Assembly: GCA_934045075.1 (NCBI GenBank)
Contig: OW203725.1
Coordinates: forward strand, 18,040,269 to 18,104,268
Direction: 5' to 3'
DNA from: Yponomeuta sedellus
Lineage: Eukaryota; Arthropoda; Insecta; Lepidoptera; Yponomeutidae
DNA length: 64,000 nt
Below are positions 62,301-64,000 of the stretch, piece by piece. Position 1 is the first letter of the stretch. Each line of letters opens with the position of its first letter. The notes below the pieces were generated by a model. The model searched no databases. It was not told the DNA's origin and saw only the letters and a list, made by a program, of their open reading frames with translations. The translations under genes were made by a program, and so were the position numbers.

Positions 62301-64000
62301 TAATTTGTAACGTCATTAGTTACCGCTCGCTGGACCGATGATCTAAGGCAGATTGCTGGCAGTGACTGGATCAGGATAGCCGAGGACAGAAGGAAGTGGC
62401 GCGCCTTGGGGGAGGCCTATGTGTAGCGGTGGACGCGGACTGATTGATTGCTTAATCAATCAGTCCGCGTATAATATAATTTCTACGTTACACTGAATAA
62501 AAAGTTTTTGATCAAGTGGTGTAAACAGTGATTGGCTTATCCCTATACCACCATGGTATTTGGATAAGCTAGACATTAGTACTTATTTCACAAACTCAAG
62601 ACAACTTTCACGAGGAAAACAAGGCGTCTGAAGTGTTCACATACTATAGCGCTTTATATCAACGAACAGTAGTGGCTACCGTGGAATGACTATGCCATCT
62701 CTGAATGAGTCTTGCCGTAGGATGTATGTAGGCTGAATATTTTTCAGATTTTTTTTCCTTTGTTTCAAGAGCACTCGCATTTTTCACGATCACTTACAAA
62801 CTTAGGTTAGCTGGTAGATAATGCTAAGTAGCATTAAGCTCGCCTATACCCGAAAATTTTTGCAGAAAAGAATTTTAATAATAATAATAATAATCAGTTA
62901 GTAGTACGCACTCATATATTTCCTGTGGTCTAATCAAAACTAAAATTGAATACTTACCATTGAAGTATTAAGATCCCTCAACCTGGGTTTGAAATTAAAC
63001 ATCTGTATGCGGAGCCATTGCATATTTTCTTGTAATCTCATTGTATTCTATGTTTTATGTAAACGTACTTCTTATAAGTAACTGAGCTGAGCATACAAAA
63101 TTGAAATTTACTCCGGTTAACAGGTGATATTGACCAGCTGTGTACATAGAGGGTAAAGTTACAGTATAAGGGTAATATTCACATTCATATAATATGTGAC
63201 TAATCATCCGCAATCGTCGCTCTAGTTCAGATTGTGTTCATTGTTCCTAAATGTTCAGCTTCATGTGTTATTAATTTGTAAAAATACAGACATCGGTCTA
63301 TAAAAATTACTTTAAAGGTGTTAATGCTAAAGATAAGATAAGAATATTCTTTATTGTACACACCAGAAAATAATTACAGAGACAACAGTTACAAAAGAAG
63401 AGGTACAATTGGCGGCCTTATTGCTGATAGCAATTTCTTCCAGGCAACCTTAAATCGGAAAGATTGCTGAAGGAGAAATTGAGGCTAAACTTGAACCTAT
63501 AAATATTTTTTGCTGAGTAACTATGTTCTGAAGCAGTATCCTGAAAAGATTTTATATTCGTTCCTTGAAAAACTATAACATAGACCCCGTTTTTTACTGC
63601 TTCTTCTAATCTCCTAAGTTTGCTGGAAGAAATCTCTTACAGAGGTAGGTAAGCTCTTGTACTCTTGTAAAGCGTTTCATGTGCAATAAAGTATAATATG
63701 AATTAAGCATTATTTATTAAACAGCGCCTCTTCAAAGCAGATAAATGTTTCAAAAACTTCATTTCATTGAAAATATAATTTAAAAGATCCCAACATTCCT
63801 AGAACAAAATGGGTATAACCCTAACATGACAAACTCTAACCGACATATTTCAAGAGAGCGCTTGAAGTGGATATAACTATGTATAGGTGCAAGAACTTGT
63901 CAACTTACATTGGTCATGGCGCCTGCGCCGTACGGTGCGAAGACATGATCCGGCGGTGGCGCGCCCAGCATGGCCAGCTCGCGTTCGCTCGGAGTTCGCT
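53151..64000 (-). CDS. Histidine acid phosphatase-like protein, 5' end outside window
   Basis: Seven antisense exons (64000-63909, 58945-58864, 58170-58013, 56509-56327, 55237-55117, 54530-54295, 53303-53151) join in phase. They encode about 340 residues of the prostatic/venom acid phosphatase family: RTP at the edge (end of the RHGxRxP motif), GALLRKRYNEFLG, ETSIVIVSDTELSKMTALL, WQPVPYTYPP, LRKLSGGALL and the C-terminal SGCNAFCPLETFKELT. Members hydrolyse phosphomonoesters at acid pH in lysosomes or secretions. The usual HD proton-donor site (GHDTT) reads GTPVT here, so acid phosphatase activity is doubtful. The gene sits opposite the DOCK gene. Confidence 0.88.
53560..54283 (-). pseudogene. 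Four degenerate tandem copies of the phosphatase exon
   Basis: Downstream of the intact exon lie two 173-bp copies (54283-54111 and 54110-53938) that are nearly identical to each other. Then comes a diverged copy (about 53937-53706) with an insertion, and a truncated one (about 53686-53560). Each retains LHERLPRKEEKTPLSDAQRF or a variant and the donor region, but the upstream half is frameshifted (VTVAYRARV, then stop). The two outer copies differ most, suggesting stepwise amplification. None restores an HD pair. Confidence 0.82.
53687..53730. repeat. Palindrome at a tandem-copy junction
   Basis: CAGCGGTTTAGGTTTAAGGT / ACCTTAAACCCAAACCGCTG flank a 4-nt centre, with one mismatch. The start of one exon copy has been inverted onto the end of the next. 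Confidence 0.8.
54295..54530 (-). CDS. Acid phosphatase-like exon with the altered catalytic site
   Basis: Acceptor CACTCCTCAG, donor TTCAAG|GTGAGG, phase 1 in and 0 out. It begins so that LSG|GALLHQI joins correctly, then LVVRTGTPVTVAALLGACV, where active members have a GHDTT core, and ALLFELHERLPRKEEKTPL with FGFK. An inserted basic stretch (RLPRKEEKTPLSDAQR) is longer than in the vertebrate enzymes. Confidence 0.9.
55117..55237 (-). CDS. Acid phosphatase-like exon
   Basis: Acceptor GTTTCCAG, donor GGAG|GTAACT, phase 0 in and 1 out. It encodes PKWAKHVKRKLMDIARLEY, then FYNNLLRKLSG, equivalent to the LRxLRGGPLL-preceding helix of the family. Confidence 0.88.
55692..56045 (+). repeat. 5S-like SINE (family B), full copy
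   Basis: AGAGCGCACGTGGCCTCGTG, GGTTAAGCAACAACAGGCGC, GGTGCTGGATGGGTGA and the family tail ending GCAGTGGGGACATACCAAGA. It has the same 5S-like order as the copy at 8126. Confidence 0.72.
56327..56509 (-). CDS. Acid phosphatase-like exon
   Basis: Acceptor AATTTCAG, donor CAG|GTGAGA, phase 0, 61 codons. It encodes QLYEQNCPRYNQEKQRIL, then AHLTNTNFSTPQDAYHLNN, matching the CPRY/CP...Y and DTL-type segments between the two catalytic halves. Confidence 0.9.
56830..57510. mobile_element. PIF/Harbinger-type element, non-autonomous, 161-bp inverted repeats
   Basis: GGGCTCATGC...GCATGAGCCC with terminal inverted repeats 56830-56990 and 57350-57510 (161 bp each, around 90 percent identical by eye), flanked by a TAA duplication (56827-56829 and 57511-57513). 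The repeats are built from GTCGACGGC-like modules. Between them lies the start of a transposase-like ORF. The TAA target site and the basic N-terminus of the ORF fit PIF/Harbinger. Confidence 0.85.
57026..57145 (+). pseudogene. Harbinger-like transposase N-terminal remnant
   Basis: 39 codons, MVSDKETLLLLLLRCRRQ followed by KRRRWTRLLWAEEI, then a stop. The Leu-rich then Arg-rich pattern with a tryptophan is like the start of PIF/Harbinger nucleases; no DDE core remains. Confidence 0.5.
57517..57560 (+). repeat. 5S-like SINE (family B) tail fragment
   Basis: GAAGAGACCCGTGACCCAGC then GAGGGTTGATAT, directly beside the Harbinger-type element. Confidence 0.55.
57815..57910 (-). repeat. Interspersed repeat family D, diverged
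   Basis: TATCCCGGAGGGGTGGTTAG and CATTAGTTGTTGCATGCACG resemble 19860-19960 in the same orientation. Confidence 0.55.
58013..58170 (-). CDS. Acid phosphatase-like exon
   Basis: Acceptor TGTTTCCAG, donor TTT|GTATGT, phase 1 in and 0 out. It encodes TSIVIVSDTELSKMTALLIS, AGIWPPAPDQVWKD and DWQPVPYTYPPRGEDF. This is the RSTDxxRTxxSA...LWQPIPV segment of the family, with the usual S-x-D-x-x-R reduced to SDTELSK. Confidence 0.92.
58864..58945 (-). CDS. Acid phosphatase-like exon
   Basis: Acceptor ATTTTGCAG, donor CCAG|GTAAAA, phase 0 in and 1 out, 27 codons. It encodes EGKTLTYEMGALLRKRY and NEFLGPLYDP, the conserved LTxxGxxQxxxLGxxLRxRY helix. Too short for routine ORF searches. Confidence 0.92.
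59330..59660 (-). repeat. 5S-like SINE (family B), nearly full but diverged
   Basis: CCCATGTCCCCACCGAGGGG, CTCCACCACGGGGGCCAAGT, CAGCCGGCACCAACTGCTTA and, at the head end, CACTAGCGTTAGTCATAGAC and CATCCATGCACTGAACGCGC. Confidence 0.65.
59800..60060 (+). repeat. tRNA-headed SINE, family C relative
   Basis: Head GTAGAATGCTGGCTTCTCAA with GGTCGTGGGTTCGAACCCCG (B-box), then CATGTACCAATGACTTTGTT and GTGAAGGAAAACATAGTAAG, which link it to the family C body; the rest diverges. Confidence 0.65.
60994..61490 (+). repeat. Family C tRNA-derived SINE with two heads
   Basis: Two copies of the tRNA-like start GCGGTGGTAGCTCAGTGGGT (60994 and 61091; TAGCTCAGTGGG is an A-box). The second is followed by GGTTCGATCCCGAGTGCGGG (B-box), the body CATCGTGAGGAAACCCGCGG and a 3' end near AAGTAGATGCAAAAAGGCCA. 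It is the reference copy for 1030-1340, 26420-26690 and smaller pieces at 27655, 32585 and 49500. Confidence 0.8.
62350..62469 (+). mobile_element. RTE tail with a 16-bp hairpin
   Basis: TGACTGGATCAGGATAGCCG then GAAGGAAGTGGCGCGCCTTG translates to DWIRIAEDRRKWRALGEAYV, the RTE C-terminus. It is followed by the perfect hairpin CGCGGACTGATTGATT/AATCAATCAGTCCGCG at 62434-62469. Confidence 0.7.
63330..63425 (+). repeat. Repeat tail shared with 44666-44800
   Basis: AGATAAGATAAGAATATTCT, TTATTGTACACACCAGA and GGTACAATTGGCGGCCTTAT. Probably the antisense 3' end of a LINE, by its AATAAAG-like complement. Confidence 0.5.
63909..64000 (-). CDS. Acid phosphatase-like exon at the window edge
   Basis: Donor AAT|GTAAGT after 63909, phase 0 out. 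It encodes RTPSERELAMLGAPPPDHVF, then APYGAGAMTN, and continues past the right edge. RTP matches the end of RHGxRTP, the active-site motif; the histidine itself lies outside the window, as do the signal peptide and start. Confidence 0.85.

Larger units (their letters stand above)
58946..63908 (-). other. 5-kb intron of the phosphatase-like gene
   Basis: Holds a family B copy (59330-59660), a family C relative (59800-60060), the double-headed family C SINE (60994-61490), RTE tail pieces (62350-62450), an (AAT)n tract (62878-62894) and a repeat tail at 63330-63425. No exon on either strand could be supported. Confidence 0.65.

Overview
The window looks like nuclear DNA of a moth or butterfly (Lepidoptera). 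Coding exons are small and scattered, with GT-AG introns. The introns are AT-rich and loaded with many short interspersed repeats, including tRNA-like and 5S-rRNA-like SINEs, RTE fragments, a CR1/Jockey-type LINE with a (TTAC)n tail, a Gypsy LTR element, and the familiar lepidopteran repeat that begins AGGGTTCCGTA. No bacterial or viral gene organisation is present. All calls come from reading the sequence and remembered protein families; no database search was run.

Layout. (1) 708-2357, + strand: the last three exons of a receptor tyrosine kinase whose catalytic domain is closest to the Trk/Ror/MuSK group; its extracellular and transmembrane exons lie left of the window. (2) 4269-49444, + strand: 26 exons, all in compatible phase, of a DOCK-family guanine nucleotide exchange factor of the Zizimin type (DOCK9/10/11; Zir in Drosophila). 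They encode about 1,680 residues with the N-terminal DOCK-D segment, PH domain, DHR1/C2 domain and helical repeats. The catalytic DHR2 domain is not found in the remaining 14.5 kb. (3) 53151-64000, - strand: seven exons of a histidine acid phosphatase of the prostatic/venom type, running off the right edge. It is antisense to the DOCK gene and is probably nested in its next intron or abuts its unfinished 3' end. The usual HD catalytic dipeptide is replaced by Thr-Pro, and the exon that carries the site has been tandemly amplified.

Mobile DNA makes up much of the rest. The main items are: a 5.07-kb Gypsy element (10206-15273) with nearly identical LTRs, inserted into an older tRNA-like repeat; a CR1/Jockey-type LINE (about 20.9-25.95 kb) whose tail ends 13 nt before an exon; a PIF/Harbinger-like element (56830-57510) with 161-bp terminal inverted repeats; a 195+195-bp near-perfect palindrome (47206-47624); an intronic satellite (35.27-36.39 kb); and a 37-bp minisatellite (45.04-46.21 kb) grown from an exon/intron boundary, so that each unit carries splice-site-like sequence.

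The three host genes have no evident shared pathway. The DOCK protein would act on Cdc42/Rac-type GTPases at the membrane, the kinase in cell-surface signalling, and the phosphatase-like protein in the secretory route. I see no convincing new multigene system. The strongest curiosities are the catalytically degenerate phosphatase with its amplified exon, the splice-site minisatellite, the retrotransposon next to a splice acceptor, and the 5S-like SINE family.
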